Assembly (NCBI GenBank): GCA_017937925.1
Contig: JAGBCQ010000028.1
Location: forward strand, 1 to 51,579
Reading direction: 5' to 3'
Length of the DNA: 51,579 nucleotides
Origin: Paraprevotella sp.
GTDB lineage: Bacteria > Bacteroidota > Bacteroidia > Bacteroidales > Bacteroidaceae
The notes under the pieces were generated by a model that did no database searches, had not been told where the DNA came from, and saw nothing but the letters and a program-made list of their open reading frames with translations. Numbering within the stretch: position 1 is the stretch's first letter; each line of letters begins with the position of its first letter. The position numbers and the translations under genes are program-made. Positions 1 to 8,684 of the stretch are shown here, one piece after another.

Positions 1-1590
1 GATAGTACGAAACTTTCCATCCCCTTGTCCCAATTGCCAACGGGAGTGAACCAATTGACCGTTCATGACGGAGAGGGTAGAATCTATGCCGACCGTTTAG
101 TTTTTGTACGCCATGCCGAACTTCCGACAACGACGTTACAGGTTGAAGGCTTAAAGAACCAATACGCGCCTTACGAAGAAATAGAATTAAAGTTATCCCT
201 AAACGATACATCAGCAATAACCGGTAGCCATGTTTCCTTGTCCGTTCGCGACCGTTCGACGGATGAGCCAAGTCACGATGATGGAACGATGCTGACGGAG
301 ATGTTGTTGGGTAGTGAGTTGAAAGGCTTTGTAGAGAGTCCCGGTTATTACTTTGAGATGGACGACAGCATTCATCGCAAACATTTGGACCTGTTGATGA
401 TGGTACAGGGTTGGCGTCGTTATGAATGGCGTAAGATGGCTGATGTTGAGCGTTTTGACTTGCCTTATCTGCCTGAGAAATTCCAGACGATTGGTGGGTG
501 TGTTAATAAACATAGGGAAAATTATGATATTGATTTCAAGAAAGCCAGTAACTTGAAAAATGAAGTAAACGTGTGGGCAATGTTCGCACAAGGCAAGGAT
601 GTTTATGAATTGATGCAACCAACAAATGGAGGCACATTCTATTTCCGTATTCCGAAAATATATGGTTCTTATACTTTATTTCTGTCGGCAGCCAAGCAAA
701 CGCAAGGTATTGATTATATCATCAAAAGACGTCAGAAAGATTTTATGGATGAAGAGGCGTATTCTGACTTTTATGTGAAGTTGGATAATTTTTATCCATT
801 TTATGCAAAACCATATAATTACTATCAAGATTCGGCTCCCGAGAGAATATTCCATGAAGGTGATGATGGTTCTTCAGTACATGATTTCACGAATAGAACA
901 TTAGAGACTGTTGTTATCAAGAGTAAACGTAACGGCTTGCGCAGATATGATAAATCAAAACCGGCTATGGTGATAGATGCATACGAGGCATACAATATGT
1001 TACAAGATTATGGTATCTATTCTGCGCCGATGGAGGAATTAACTATAAATAAATTGCCATCACTGATATCACAGCTTTATGTTGGTGATATGAATTTGTA
1101 TCGTTCCTATTTTGTTCAAGTACGTTACAATGGAAGACCTTATATAACAAAAGATGGAGGTTATACATTTTCTATAAATATAAATAAAGACAATAAGTTA
1201 ATGAGCAGATTAGACAAATGTTATATCTATACTGATTATTGTCCGCGAGAGCAAGGCAGTTGGAAATATCAGCAAGACAATCAGCCGGAAGTGATAATAG
1301 ATTTAAGGACTTATCCAAATGATGGCTATTATCCGATATGTCGCGACCGCCGTATCATCTTGAAGGGTTACTCTGTTTGTGATGATTTTTACAGTCCCGA
1401 TTATAGTCAAAAACCGCTTCCTGAAGTGAAGGACTACCGTCGTACGTTATTGTGGATACCCAACGTCCGATTCAATCAAAACGGTCAGGCAATAGTCCGC
1501 CTATATAACAACAGTAAACCATCTGTTCTAAGTCTAGAAGCAGAGGGCATAACGAGCAAAGGCAGTGCGGTTGTGTATAAGACAGAATAA
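1..1590 (+). CDS. Macroglobulin-like / TonB-plug surface protein, 3' part (5' end outside window)
   Basis: The reading frame is open from base 1, so the gene starts upstream of the window; the first in-frame start-like codon (TTG at 25) is not a real start. The beginning resembles the end of an MG2-type beta domain (PTGVNQLTVHDGEGRIYADR). The middle, around RNGLRRYDKSKPAMVIDAYE, resembles a TonB-dependent-receptor plug-like segment. The end (RRTLLWIPNVRFNQNGQAIV...) resembles the last beta domain of Bacteroidota proteins annotated as macroglobulin/carboxypeptidase-regulatory plug proteins. Such proteins are usually exported to the cell envelope, and their substrate is unknown. Family assignment is from remembered motifs, not a search. 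Nothing here indicates truncation other than the window edge. Confidence 0.6.
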   Translation, partial: DSTKLSIPLSQLPTGVNQLTVHDGEGRIYADRLVFVRHAELPTTTLQVEGLKNQYAPYEEIELKLSLNDTSAITGSHVSLSVRDRSTDEPSHDDGTMLTEMLLGSELKGFVESPGYYFEMDDSIHRKHLDLLMMVQGWRRYEWRKMADVERFDLPYLPEKFQTIGGCVNKHRENYDIDFKKASNLKNEVNVWAMFAQGKDVYELMQPTNGGTFYFRIPKIYGSYTLFLSAAKQTQGIDYIIKRRQKDFMDEEAYSDFYVKLDNFYPFYAKPYNYYQDSAPERIFHEGDDGSSVHDFTNRTLETVVIKSKRNGLRRYDKSKPAMVIDAYEAYNMLQDYGIYSAPMEELTINKLPSLISQLYVGDMNLYRSYFVQVRYNGRPYITKDGGYTFSININKDNKLMSRLDKCYIYTDYCPREQGSWKYQQDNQPEVIIDLRTYPNDGYYPICRDRRIILKGYSVCDDFYSPDYSQKPLPEVKDYRRTLLWIPNVRFNQNGQAIVRLYNNSKPSVLSLEAEGITSKGSAVVYKTE

Positions 1591-1733
1591 ACTCACAAAT
1601 TTTAAAAATATTTCATGTATTTAGAGTGATTTCAGAAAAATGCGAATATTCGTATCAATCCATTCTGACCGTTACAACTTGTTTATCAGTAAAATAACTT
1701 GTTTTTGAGAGAATGAAAATGCGAACTCTTTTC

Positions 1734-1765
1734 TTTGGTTTTTTCTGTTGCATTACTTATTTTTG
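1734..1765 (+). promoter_or_regulatory. Bacteroidota-type promoter (TTTG-N20-TATTTTTG)
   Basis: TTTG at 1734-1737 and TATTTTTG at 1758-1765 match the Bacteroidota -33/-7 consensus with a 20-nt spacer. Transcription would start near 1772, about 35 nt before the ATG at 1806. The rest of the 1591-1805 gap is AT-rich with no gene that I can see. Confidence 0.6.
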
Positions 1766-1805
1766 CAAAAACATGAGTTTAAATTCGGTTTATATAGATT
1801 AAGAT

Positions 1806-2471
1806 ATGGCAAAGGAGCATGTTTTAATTAAGTTCTTGACAAGAATATTTTTACCATTGTTAATCATTGGTGTGTATTTGTTAGTAGACTTTATTTTAAA
1901 TGCACTTTTTGCAAACATACAAGGTGGAGAGTCTGTAAGAGTCTCAAGTTTATTTTATCCTCTTTTCCTTTTTATCTTTCCATTGCTTTTATTGTTGCAT
2001 GGTTTGATCAGTAAAATAAGCATGTATATCACTTTTAACTTGAGACCGATGTTGTATGTGATATTGGGAGTTTTTCTTTTCTTGACTATATTATCCTGTT
2101 ATAAATCCACTTCGGTTATTGTTGCCATTAGGAGTATAGTTGATTTGGCTGTGCTTGCAGGGTTAGTTCTTTTATATTTTAAATTGTTAAATTGGGCGAG
2201 GGAAGCACAATCGAAACAGTTAAGCATAAAAATGCGATTCGGTTTAGGTTTGTTAAGTGCTATAATCATCTTTTCCTATTCCTTAATATCTCTATTGAGT
2301 AGAATGGGTTTGACGGATTATACTGTATCTATTCTATATGCCGGTAGTATTGTATCGTATGCATGGTATGTAATGATAGCGTTGTCGAGATATAATTGGC
2401 TCAAAATACTGATGCTTATAATAGCATTAGTAAACATCATACTATTAAATGATTTGTTGTCCAAATATTGA
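1806..2471 (+). CDS. Polytopic membrane protein of unknown function
   Basis: I do not recognise this family. The 221-aa product is strongly hydrophobic, with about six predicted membrane-spanning stretches separated by short basic loops (for example around residues 75-77 and 135-145). It has no obvious catalytic motif. It starts at ATG 1806 behind a clear promoter and ends 50 nt before the secreted LRR gene in the same direction, so the two could be co-transcribed. The codon usage looks AT-rich, as expected for hydrophobic Bacteroidota proteins. A role in the inner membrane is the only safe inference. Confidence 0.6.
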   Translation: MAKEHVLIKFLTRIFLPLLIIGVYLLVDFILNALFANIQGGESVRVSSLFYPLFLFIFPLLLLLHGLISKISMYITFNLRPMLYVILGVFLFLTILSCYKSTSVIVAIRSIVDLAVLAGLVLLYFKLLNWAREAQSKQLSIKMRFGLGLLSAIIIFSYSLISLLSRMGLTDYTVSILYAGSIVSYAWYVMIALSRYNWLKILMLIIALVNIILLNDLLSKY

Positions 2472-2521
2472 TGAGTAATAATTATATCATGAAATCATAG
2501 TTAAATCTAAATAATATTATT

Positions 2522-4096
2522 ATGAAAAAGATTGCTTTGTTAATGTTGGTCGGATGGATGCTGTACTCACAAACTTATGCAGCACAAACTTTTGAAAAAG
2601 GAATTTTGAAGTTTACGGTATTGGAACAGAGCCGAGAAGAGTCACAAGCAGATTCTGTCGTTAAGGTGTCAAGTATAGACCGATTGACAGCACTTTCGGC
2701 ATCACTTTTCGGTAAAGTACTGACCATACCGGGTTATGTTGAGCATAACGGTTGTAAGTATCAAGTCCGAAAAGTAGATAATGAGGCATTCAGCCATTGT
2801 GATTATATTAAGGATATTATTATAGAAGAAGGAGTGGAGGAAATCGGAGAAGCGGCATTTTCGCATTGTTTTGGTTTAAAATCCTTATCTCTGCCGTCCA
2901 CAGTAAATCATATTGATTTATCATCTTTCACTATGTGCGCCAATTTGGAAGTGATTACAGTGGCAAAGGAAAATAAATTCTTTGATTCACGCGAAAATTG
3001 TAATGCCATAATAAACAGTAAAGACAATGAGTTGTTTTTAGGTTGTCATACCAGCATAATCCCTAATGATGTCACAGGCATTGGTGAGATTGCCTTTTCT
3101 GGTTGCGTTTATCTTACCAATATCATCATTCCCGAGGGTGTGGAAAAGATCGGTGCATGTGCATTCTTTGATTGTGTGAGTCTTAAACGGATAGATTTTC
3201 CTTCAACTTTAACCAGTTTAGGACAAGGCACTTTCTCCGGATGTAGCGCTTTAAAGAGTATTGATATTCCGGAAAATGTGAATAAGATTGAAGGACATTT
3301 GTTCAACGGGTGCTTGTCCCTTACCACTATTAACGTGGATAAGAAGAATAAGGTTTATGACTCACGTCAAGGATGTAATGCCATCATAGAAACAACTAAT
3401 AACCGACTCATCTCTGCTTGTTCCACAACAAGAGTGCCTAAAGGGGTAGAAGAAATAGGAGAGTTGGCTTTTAGAGGTGTTGTTCTTACTCAAATAGAGA
3501 TTCCGGAAAGTGTAAACAGAATACATGAAAGAGCATTTAATGGAAGTGAGATTCTGAGCGCAAAAATAGGCAAGAACAATTCTGTTTATTATATGCCAGA
3601 TGGCAGTAATACGCTCATTGAAAAAGCGACCAAACGATTAGTGGTTGCCTTTCATAATCCGACCATTACTGCTGATGTAGAGATTATTGGCAAGTATGCT
3701 TTCTCGCATTGCAGATTACCTCGTATAATGGTAATTCCTGAAGGAGTTAAGGAGATAGAAGAGGATGCCTTTAGTTATACTACAGGTATTGCGAACGTTT
3801 TCTTCCCGAAATCAATGGAACAAATCGGTCGTTCTGCATTTGCCTACAGCACGATTTATACATTAGACTTCAAAAGTCCATTAAAAGAGGTAGAGTCCTA
3901 TACTTTCAAGAGATGTGACAATTTGCAAGTTGTCAATATACCTGAGGGTACTGAGGCTATACGAAGTGGGGCGTTTGCCGGTTGTCAGCGATTGTGTTCA
4001 GTAACGTTGCCCAATAGTCTGAAACAAGTAGATAAGCATGCGTTTGTCGGAACGCCATGCAACGATGCCATTCGCCGATTGCTTGATAAGCAATAA
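2522..4096 (+). CDS. Secreted BspA-type leucine-rich-repeat protein
   Basis: The 524-aa product begins with a typical signal peptide (KKIALLMLVGWMLYSQTYAA). The rest is tandem LRR_5 (BspA/TpLRR) repeats of about 23 residues with the pattern IPEGVEEIGxxAFxxCxxLxxIxLP, for example around residues 100, 195, 310 and 425. Interspersed segments such as FDSRENCNAIINS mark the longer insert repeats seen in Prevotella and Bacteroides BspA-like proteins. Proteins of this family are exported and in oral species bind matrix proteins or other bacteria; the ligand here is unknown. No C-terminal sorting domain is obvious, since the protein ends in NDAIRRLLDKQ. The start at 2522 is set by the signal peptide. 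Confidence 0.85.
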   Translation: MKKIALLMLVGWMLYSQTYAAQTFEKGILKFTVLEQSREESQADSVVKVSSIDRLTALSASLFGKVLTIPGYVEHNGCKYQVRKVDNEAFSHCDYIKDIIIEEGVEEIGEAAFSHCFGLKSLSLPSTVNHIDLSSFTMCANLEVITVAKENKFFDSRENCNAIINSKDNELFLGCHTSIIPNDVTGIGEIAFSGCVYLTNIIIPEGVEKIGACAFFDCVSLKRIDFPSTLTSLGQGTFSGCSALKSIDIPENVNKIEGHLFNGCLSLTTINVDKKNKVYDSRQGCNAIIETTNNRLISACSTTRVPKGVEEIGELAFRGVVLTQIEIPESVNRIHERAFNGSEILSAKIGKNNSVYYMPDGSNTLIEKATKRLVVAFHNPTITADVEIIGKYAFSHCRLPRIMVIPEGVKEIEEDAFSYTTGIANVFFPKSMEQIGRSAFAYSTIYTLDFKSPLKEVESYTFKRCDNLQVVNIPEGTEAIRSGAFAGCQRLCSVTLPNSLKQVDKHAFVGTPCNDAIRRLLDKQ

Positions 4097-4189
4097 AACT
4101 AGTATGATATAAAAATATGCTGCGAGGAGATTGTCAATATTTATGACAGTCTCCTTTTCTCTTCTCTCAATGAGTTTTTTTAAATCATG

Positions 4190-4350
4190 TTTCATGTTTC
4201 ATTTTTCTTCAAAACGCCTCTATTTATGCGGAGTTTGGAGTGAAACATGATGTTTCACCATGTTTCACTTTTTTGATGGACGTTCGTCATCAAAATTACC
4301 TACTGATGTCATCGCGACGACGGACGTCCGGCACTGTAACGACGGACGTT
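4190..4350. repeat. Palindrome-rich intergenic repeat, copy 1
   Basis: The 4097-4465 gap holds no gene. It contains TTTCATGTTTCAT-type runs, a perfect palindrome TGAAACATGATGTTTCA near 4241, a hairpin TTGATGGACG/CGTCATCAA near 4273, and several GACGGACGT blocks. A 23-nt stretch at 4308-4330 recurs in inverted orientation at 44545-44567, downstream of the tRNA genes. The region separates the convergent LRR and porin genes. Its role is unknown; it could be a REP-like element. Confidence 0.6.
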
Positions 4351-4465
4351 TCGCGTTTTTATGATGAACTTTCAGAATGGAATGAACCTTGTGAAGTAAA
4401 AATTTTTCAAGGCTAAAAAAGCAAAAAATGAGATTGTAATAATTTTTCTTGATTAAAGTCCGGCT

Positions 4466-6706
4466 TTAATTAAAGAAATTCCATGAAAGTCCGAAGTGGA
4501 TGTTCAGTGGATTGATAGGGTAGTGAGGCACTAAAAATGCATTCTTTGTTCCGGTACCTTCATTCACATGGTTCACGTTGACGTAGAAACGGCAATGTTT
4601 CAAATGGAAATTGACGTAAGCATTACAAATAGGGTAGTTTCCTAATTTGATGCGTGTAGTTGGGTCCTGAACAGTGAATTGTTGAACGATGGGCGCATAG
4701 TCAGGTGCGTAATATTCGGTGAAATAACGCACGTCGGCTCCCAGCTGAACACGTAAAACCTTAGCGATACGGAACACAAGGTATATGTTGCTATATGCAG
4801 TGAGTGCCGGTAGGGGGAGAATGTCCTCGTTGCTCGACTTTTGATAAGCGATTTCATTTTCCCAATTAAAGATGCCGAACTTGAAATTCTGATTGAGTTT
4901 CGCGCTGAATACTTGGACGCTGTTGCCATATTGATTTACTTGGACACTGTTGCTGTAACCTGCCAATTCGCCTTTGTCATTGTCATACCCTGTTTTTGTA
5001 GTGGCGAAGTAAGCATAGTTCTTGATGTTCTCCGCACCTACAGTCAGTTTGGTTCTAGTGCGGTCGATGGCTAGCGTTCCTTCAATACGGGTGCGGAACT
5101 CCTTATCCAAATTGTTGTCCCACCAAGCATGTTTACTGTGGTAATGACGCATATAGAAACTTGGATTCAAGTTTTTGATTGAGGCACGCGCTTCCAAACG
5201 AACGGTGTCTTTAAACAAGGGGAAATTAAGGTCGGCATTTCCTTCAATGTCGAACTGACCGATGTCTTCGCCCAACAACACCACTTCGCCGGTTACGTCA
5301 TAATGAAGTGTCTTGCCCAACCGTTTGTTTAATTGTCCGCCGACGGAAACATTGTTCTCGGAATAGCCATTTTCAACCAGCAGACCATCCTGTAGCCCCG
5401 GCATTGTGAAATGACGGTATTCGTGTGCCGCAAAAGCAGTCAAGCCGAACTTAGCCCATTTTTTGAACCCCTCGCGTATGGACACTCCCAACGTGTTCTT
5501 TATGGAGATGCCTCGTGTGCGGTCGCTCATCTTATCGGTCGGATTGCCATAGTAATTGTTGGTATAAAAATGCTCCGGCGTTGCGTAAGAATATACCGTA
5601 TGTTTTGCGTTACGGATGCGCAAGGTGTGGATAAAACTGCTCACAGGAATGAATTCCTGTACTTTTTCCTGCTTGTCGATAAATGCTTGTTTCAGTGAGT
5701 CAAGCACAAGGTTCTTATAGGTTTCGTTGGCTTGGTTATAAACGGTTCTAAGACTATCGCGCAAGCCACGCAGTAAGACAGAGTCGGCAGGCATTTCAGG
5801 TTTCAGCGAGTCGGGGACTTCAAGGTCCTTATAAAAACCTAAGTTGTAACGATGTGTGAGATAATAAGTTTGGTCCTCGTTTCTGTTCCATGATTCGGTA
5901 AGGTTGGTGGGGATGTCTTTTGACCCATACGAACGTGTGTAATCCTCCGGGTGGGTAATGTAGTTGTCATCCTCGATACCGCCGTTTTCTCCCATACGCA
6001 TGTGGTTGACACTGACCCATGCGTGCATGTCGTAGCGCTCACCACGATAATATCCGTAAACCGAACCATTGAACAGTGATGTGGCTTGGCTGTTGTAATA
6101 GCCTCTACCATAGAGATAATCCAACTTGAATCCGATACCGGAAATTTTGTTGATATTCGTGGCGAAGTACGCCCGTAAGCGGTCCTCACCGTTCTGCTTG
6201 TTACCACATGAATGGTAGGACAGGTTGGTAATGGGACTCAGAGTATTGGTAAACAGAAACTCATTGACCGGTGTGTAAAAGTAGTCAAACGGGTCAGCAA
6301 AGATAAAGTTGCTGTACGGTTTGCGGTCCATAAACAAGCGCGAAAGGCGTGGTGAACCCAAGTTGCCGAGGAAATTGTATTGTCCTGTCGGACCGGCTGT
6401 GAGATTGAAATTCTGGAAGTTGTCCGGCAAAGTGTCAACTTCGGCAGGTAATATGTTACCGAAACGTTCATCGATTTTCCATGCGAATGAACCGATGGGG
6501 TACTCTATCTCTTCCGTTTCTGTCGTGTCACGCCCCCAAATGTAACTGTCGTGATTGTGACCATCGGTGATAGGATTGCCATATTCGTCAACGGCATTTC
6601 CAAACTGGTCTGTTCCGAAGCCGCTATTATTCAACGGGAATTGTGCTTTTACAATTCCTGTTGTAATGATACCGAATACGATGAAAATTAGGATGCGCAA
6701 TCTCAT
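4466..6706 (-). CDS. Putative outer-membrane porin (Bacteroidota putative porin family)
   Basis: The 746-aa product has a signal peptide (MRLRILIFIVFG...VKAQ) when started at ATG 6706. A longer reading to 6751 would put 15 extra residues before the signal, so I prefer 6706. The body consists of alternating aromatic-rich amphipathic strands and ends in LSWNFFN, with a terminal aromatic residue as in outer-membrane barrels. The N-terminal FGTDQFGNAVDEYGNPI segment and the overall layout match the Bacteroidota putative porin family (PF14121-like). It should form a channel in the outer membrane; the substrate is unknown. It stands alone, convergent with the LRR gene. Confidence 0.75.
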   Translation of the reverse strand: MRLRILIFIVFGIITTGIVKAQFPLNNSGFGTDQFGNAVDEYGNPITDGHNHDSYIWGRDTTETEEIEYPIGSFAWKIDERFGNILPAEVDTLPDNFQNFNLTAGPTGQYNFLGNLGSPRLSRLFMDRKPYSNFIFADPFDYFYTPVNEFLFTNTLSPITNLSYHSCGNKQNGEDRLRAYFATNINKISGIGFKLDYLYGRGYYNSQATSLFNGSVYGYYRGERYDMHAWVSVNHMRMGENGGIEDDNYITHPEDYTRSYGSKDIPTNLTESWNRNEDQTYYLTHRYNLGFYKDLEVPDSLKPEMPADSVLLRGLRDSLRTVYNQANETYKNLVLDSLKQAFIDKQEKVQEFIPVSSFIHTLRIRNAKHTVYSYATPEHFYTNNYYGNPTDKMSDRTRGISIKNTLGVSIREGFKKWAKFGLTAFAAHEYRHFTMPGLQDGLLVENGYSENNVSVGGQLNKRLGKTLHYDVTGEVVLLGEDIGQFDIEGNADLNFPLFKDTVRLEARASIKNLNPSFYMRHYHSKHAWWDNNLDKEFRTRIEGTLAIDRTRTKLTVGAENIKNYAYFATTKTGYDNDKGELAGYSNSVQVNQYGNSVQVFSAKLNQNFKFGIFNWENEIAYQKSSNEDILPLPALTAYSNIYLVFRIAKVLRVQLGADVRYFTEYYAPDYAPIVQQFTVQDPTTRIKLGNYPICNAYVNFHLKHCRFYVNVNHVNEGTGTKNAFLVPHYPINPLNIHFGLSWNFFN

Positions 6707-6808
6707 AACGGGTGCAAAGATACGAAGAAAAAATAAAAGAGAGTGTGTCAATATGAAAAATGACTACGTTTTGTGGCTTCGACGGAGCTAAGCAACGAGC
6801 AATGTCTA

Positions 6809-7048
6809 TTAGAACAAGAAGCGCAAGAAGAACTCAACGACCTTGAATATCATGCCCACACCAACGATTGCCATTCCTGTCAAGCGGTGTTCGGGATAGG
6901 CAAAATACATTATTAAACCGACGACTGCGCACGCTAAAAATATGATGTTTAGTGCGGCTCGTGCTTTTTCTATGTTGAACTTACTTTTGTTGGAGCGTTC
7001 CTTTCTCGTTGCCTCCTCAATGTGGCGTTCTATTTCTTCTCTGTTCAT
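6809..7048 (-). CDS. Small membrane protein, unknown
   Basis: The 79-aa product has a charged N-terminal helix (NREEIERHIEEATRKERSNK) followed by two hydrophobic segments at about residues 33-50 and 56-77. The family looks like a conserved Bacteroidota small hypothetical, but I cannot name it. The start at 7048 gives a sensible soluble N-terminus. It lies about 180 nt from the DUF4468 gene on the same strand, and the gap 7049-7226 holds no other gene that I can see. Confidence 0.6.
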   Translation of the reverse strand: MNREEIERHIEEATRKERSNKSKFNIEKARAALNIIFLACAVVGLIMYFAYPEHRLTGMAIVGVGMIFKVVEFFLRFLF

Positions 7049-7226
7049 TGGATGCGTTCTTATTCTAAATGGGAAAGGGAGTATGTCTATATAGAACTTA
7101 CAATCTTATTTGGCGTCATTCTAAACGTATGTGAAGAATCTCAGTGTTGAACACCTCGTCACTTCACTCTGCCGGAATTACATAACGATTGCGCATCAAT
7201 GCCTTGACATCCCCCTTTACCGTCAA

Positions 7227-7850
7227 TTACTTTATGATTTTAGTGGCTTTGGGTTTTACTACCGGTTCGGGAACTTCAAAAGCCTCTCTTGCTCCGGTAA
7301 AGATGGTTTCAACTCTATCCACGGTTTTTCTTCTGAACTTTCCTGTCCCCCACAAAAGTTTGGTTTTTGCTTTGTTGAGTGCATTCTCGTCGTTAATCCA
7401 TTCCTCAGCGCGATAAGTCCTTCCGTTGTTACCTTCCAAATCTTCCTCGTAGTAGTAACTGATTTGGTTGATTACCATACTACATTGTCCGTTAGTGCAG
7501 TTGATGGTAAACATATAACGGAAACGGGTGCGGTCAAGGTTGAATGGTTTCTTTTTGAAAATCATCCATTCCTCAAAGCGTCCTACCAACTGTCCTTTGA
7601 CTGAGTCGTCAAGGATGATTTGGGTACGACGGAGTTGGTTCTCTTCCTTGGTGAGTTTTTGCAGATAGGCTTTCATCACATTGTAAATTTCCGTTTGTGA
7701 TTTGTTCTCAGCGGCAAAGGTCTGTTGGAAAATCACCTGTCCGTTTACTTCGGGAACGGCTCCTGCCAAATATTTGCTATCGTCTCTCTTTTCCTTAGCG
7801 AAAAGGGTGAACGGCATACAAAGCAATGCTAACAATAGTATCTTCTTCAT
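7227..7850 (-). CDS. DUF4468 domain secreted protein
   Basis: Started at ATG 7850, the 207-aa product has a signal peptide (MKKILLLALLCMPFTLFA); an upstream ATG at 7877 would add nine polar residues and is unlikely. The mature part contains the DUF4468 TBP-like fold pattern: VNGQVIFQQTFAAENKSQTEIYN near the N-terminus, then the strand FRYMFTINCTNGQCSMVINQ and the helix YRAEEWINDENALNK. DUF4468 proteins are Bacteroidota envelope proteins of unknown function. The C-terminus is basic and lysine-rich (KPKATKIIK). It is divergent from riboflavin synthase. Confidence 0.8.
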   Translation of the reverse strand: MKKILLLALLCMPFTLFAKEKRDDSKYLAGAVPEVNGQVIFQQTFAAENKSQTEIYNVMKAYLQKLTKEENQLRRTQIILDDSVKGQLVGRFEEWMIFKKKPFNLDRTRFRYMFTINCTNGQCSMVINQISYYYEEDLEGNNGRTYRAEEWINDENALNKAKTKLLWGTGKFRRKTVDRVETIFTGAREAFEVPEPVVKPKATKIIK

Positions 7851-7967
7851 GTTTTTGTTTTTATAAGTTCTCGGCAAATTTAATAAAAGAAAGTTTATCT
7901 GGGGTGTCCTTTGCGATGTTTTATGTTTTTTTTATAAGTTTTCTTTTCGTCTTCACGCCCTTTGCGC

Positions 7968-7975
7968 TATCTTTG
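7968..7975 (+). promoter_or_regulatory. -7 element TATCTTTG upstream of ribE
   Basis: TATCTTTG is a perfect TAnnTTTG match, 38 nt before the riboflavin synthase ATG. The -33 region is T-rich but has no exact TTTG. No FMN riboswitch is visible in the short leader. Confidence 0.55.
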
Positions 7976-8012
7976 CCTGAAATAGGAATTTTAATGAAAT
8001 AAAGAAATAATT

Positions 8013-8621
8013 ATGTTCTCAGGAATAGTAGAGGAGTTCGCTTATGTGGTAGCGATAGAAAAAGAGCAGGAGAATTTGCATTTCACTTTGAAATGTTCGT
8101 TCGTAGATGAGTTGAAGATTGACCAAAGTGTTGCCCACAACGGAGTATGTCTGACAGTGGTGCGCATTGAGAACGGTACCTACACCGTAACGGCCATGAA
8201 GGAAACTTTAGAGCGCTCTAATTTAGGACTTTTGCAGGTGGGAGATAAAGTAAATGTCGAACGTTCGATGATGATGAACGGACGTTTGGACGGCCATATT
8301 GTTCAAGGTCATGTGGACTGCAAGGCAGAGTGTATTTCGGTAGAGGATGCCGAAGGAAGTCATGTCTATACCTTCCGTCATCCGTTCGATAAGGAGATGG
8401 CAAAACGCGGGTACTTCTGTGTGGATAAAGGTTCGGTAACAGTCAATGGCGTCAGTCTTACGGTTTGTAATCCGACCGATGATACGTTCCAAGTGTGCAT
8501 CATACCTTATACCTACGAGCATACCAACTTCCACACATTCCGTCCCGGCTCGTTCGTAAACATAGAGTTCGATATTATCGGCAAGTATTTGAGCCGAATG
8601 AACTCTTTGGTGTCTGAGTAG
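8013..8621 (+). CDS. ribE: Riboflavin synthase (alpha subunit)
   Basis: This 202-aa enzyme converts two molecules of 6,7-dimethyl-8-ribityllumazine to riboflavin, the last step of riboflavin synthesis in the cytoplasm. It has the N-terminal MFSGIVEE signature and two lumazine-binding beta-barrel halves. The first carries VAHNGVCLTV and HIVQGHVD, the second SVTVNGVSLTV and NIEFDIIGKY. The length is normal for the family. It stands alone rather than in a rib operon, convergent with yihY and separated from it by a hairpin. Confidence 0.95.
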   Translation: MFSGIVEEFAYVVAIEKEQENLHFTLKCSFVDELKIDQSVAHNGVCLTVVRIENGTYTVTAMKETLERSNLGLLQVGDKVNVERSMMMNGRLDGHIVQGHVDCKAECISVEDAEGSHVYTFRHPFDKEMAKRGYFCVDKGSVTVNGVSLTVCNPTDDTFQVCIIPYTYEHTNFHTFRPGSFVNIEFDIIGKYLSRMNSLVSE

Positions 8622-8648
8622 GTAGTAGAAAAAGAGTGATATTTTAGG

Positions 8649-8684
8649 TTCCGTACTGTCTTAGATGTCTTTAAGCAGTACGGA
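8649..8684. terminator. Bidirectional hairpin between ribE and yihY
   Basis: TTCCGTACTG (8649-8658) pairs perfectly with CAGTACGGAA (8675-8684). The stem overlaps the stop codon and last codons of yihY (stop at 8661-8663). It probably terminates ribE and perhaps also yihY. Confidence 0.6.
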
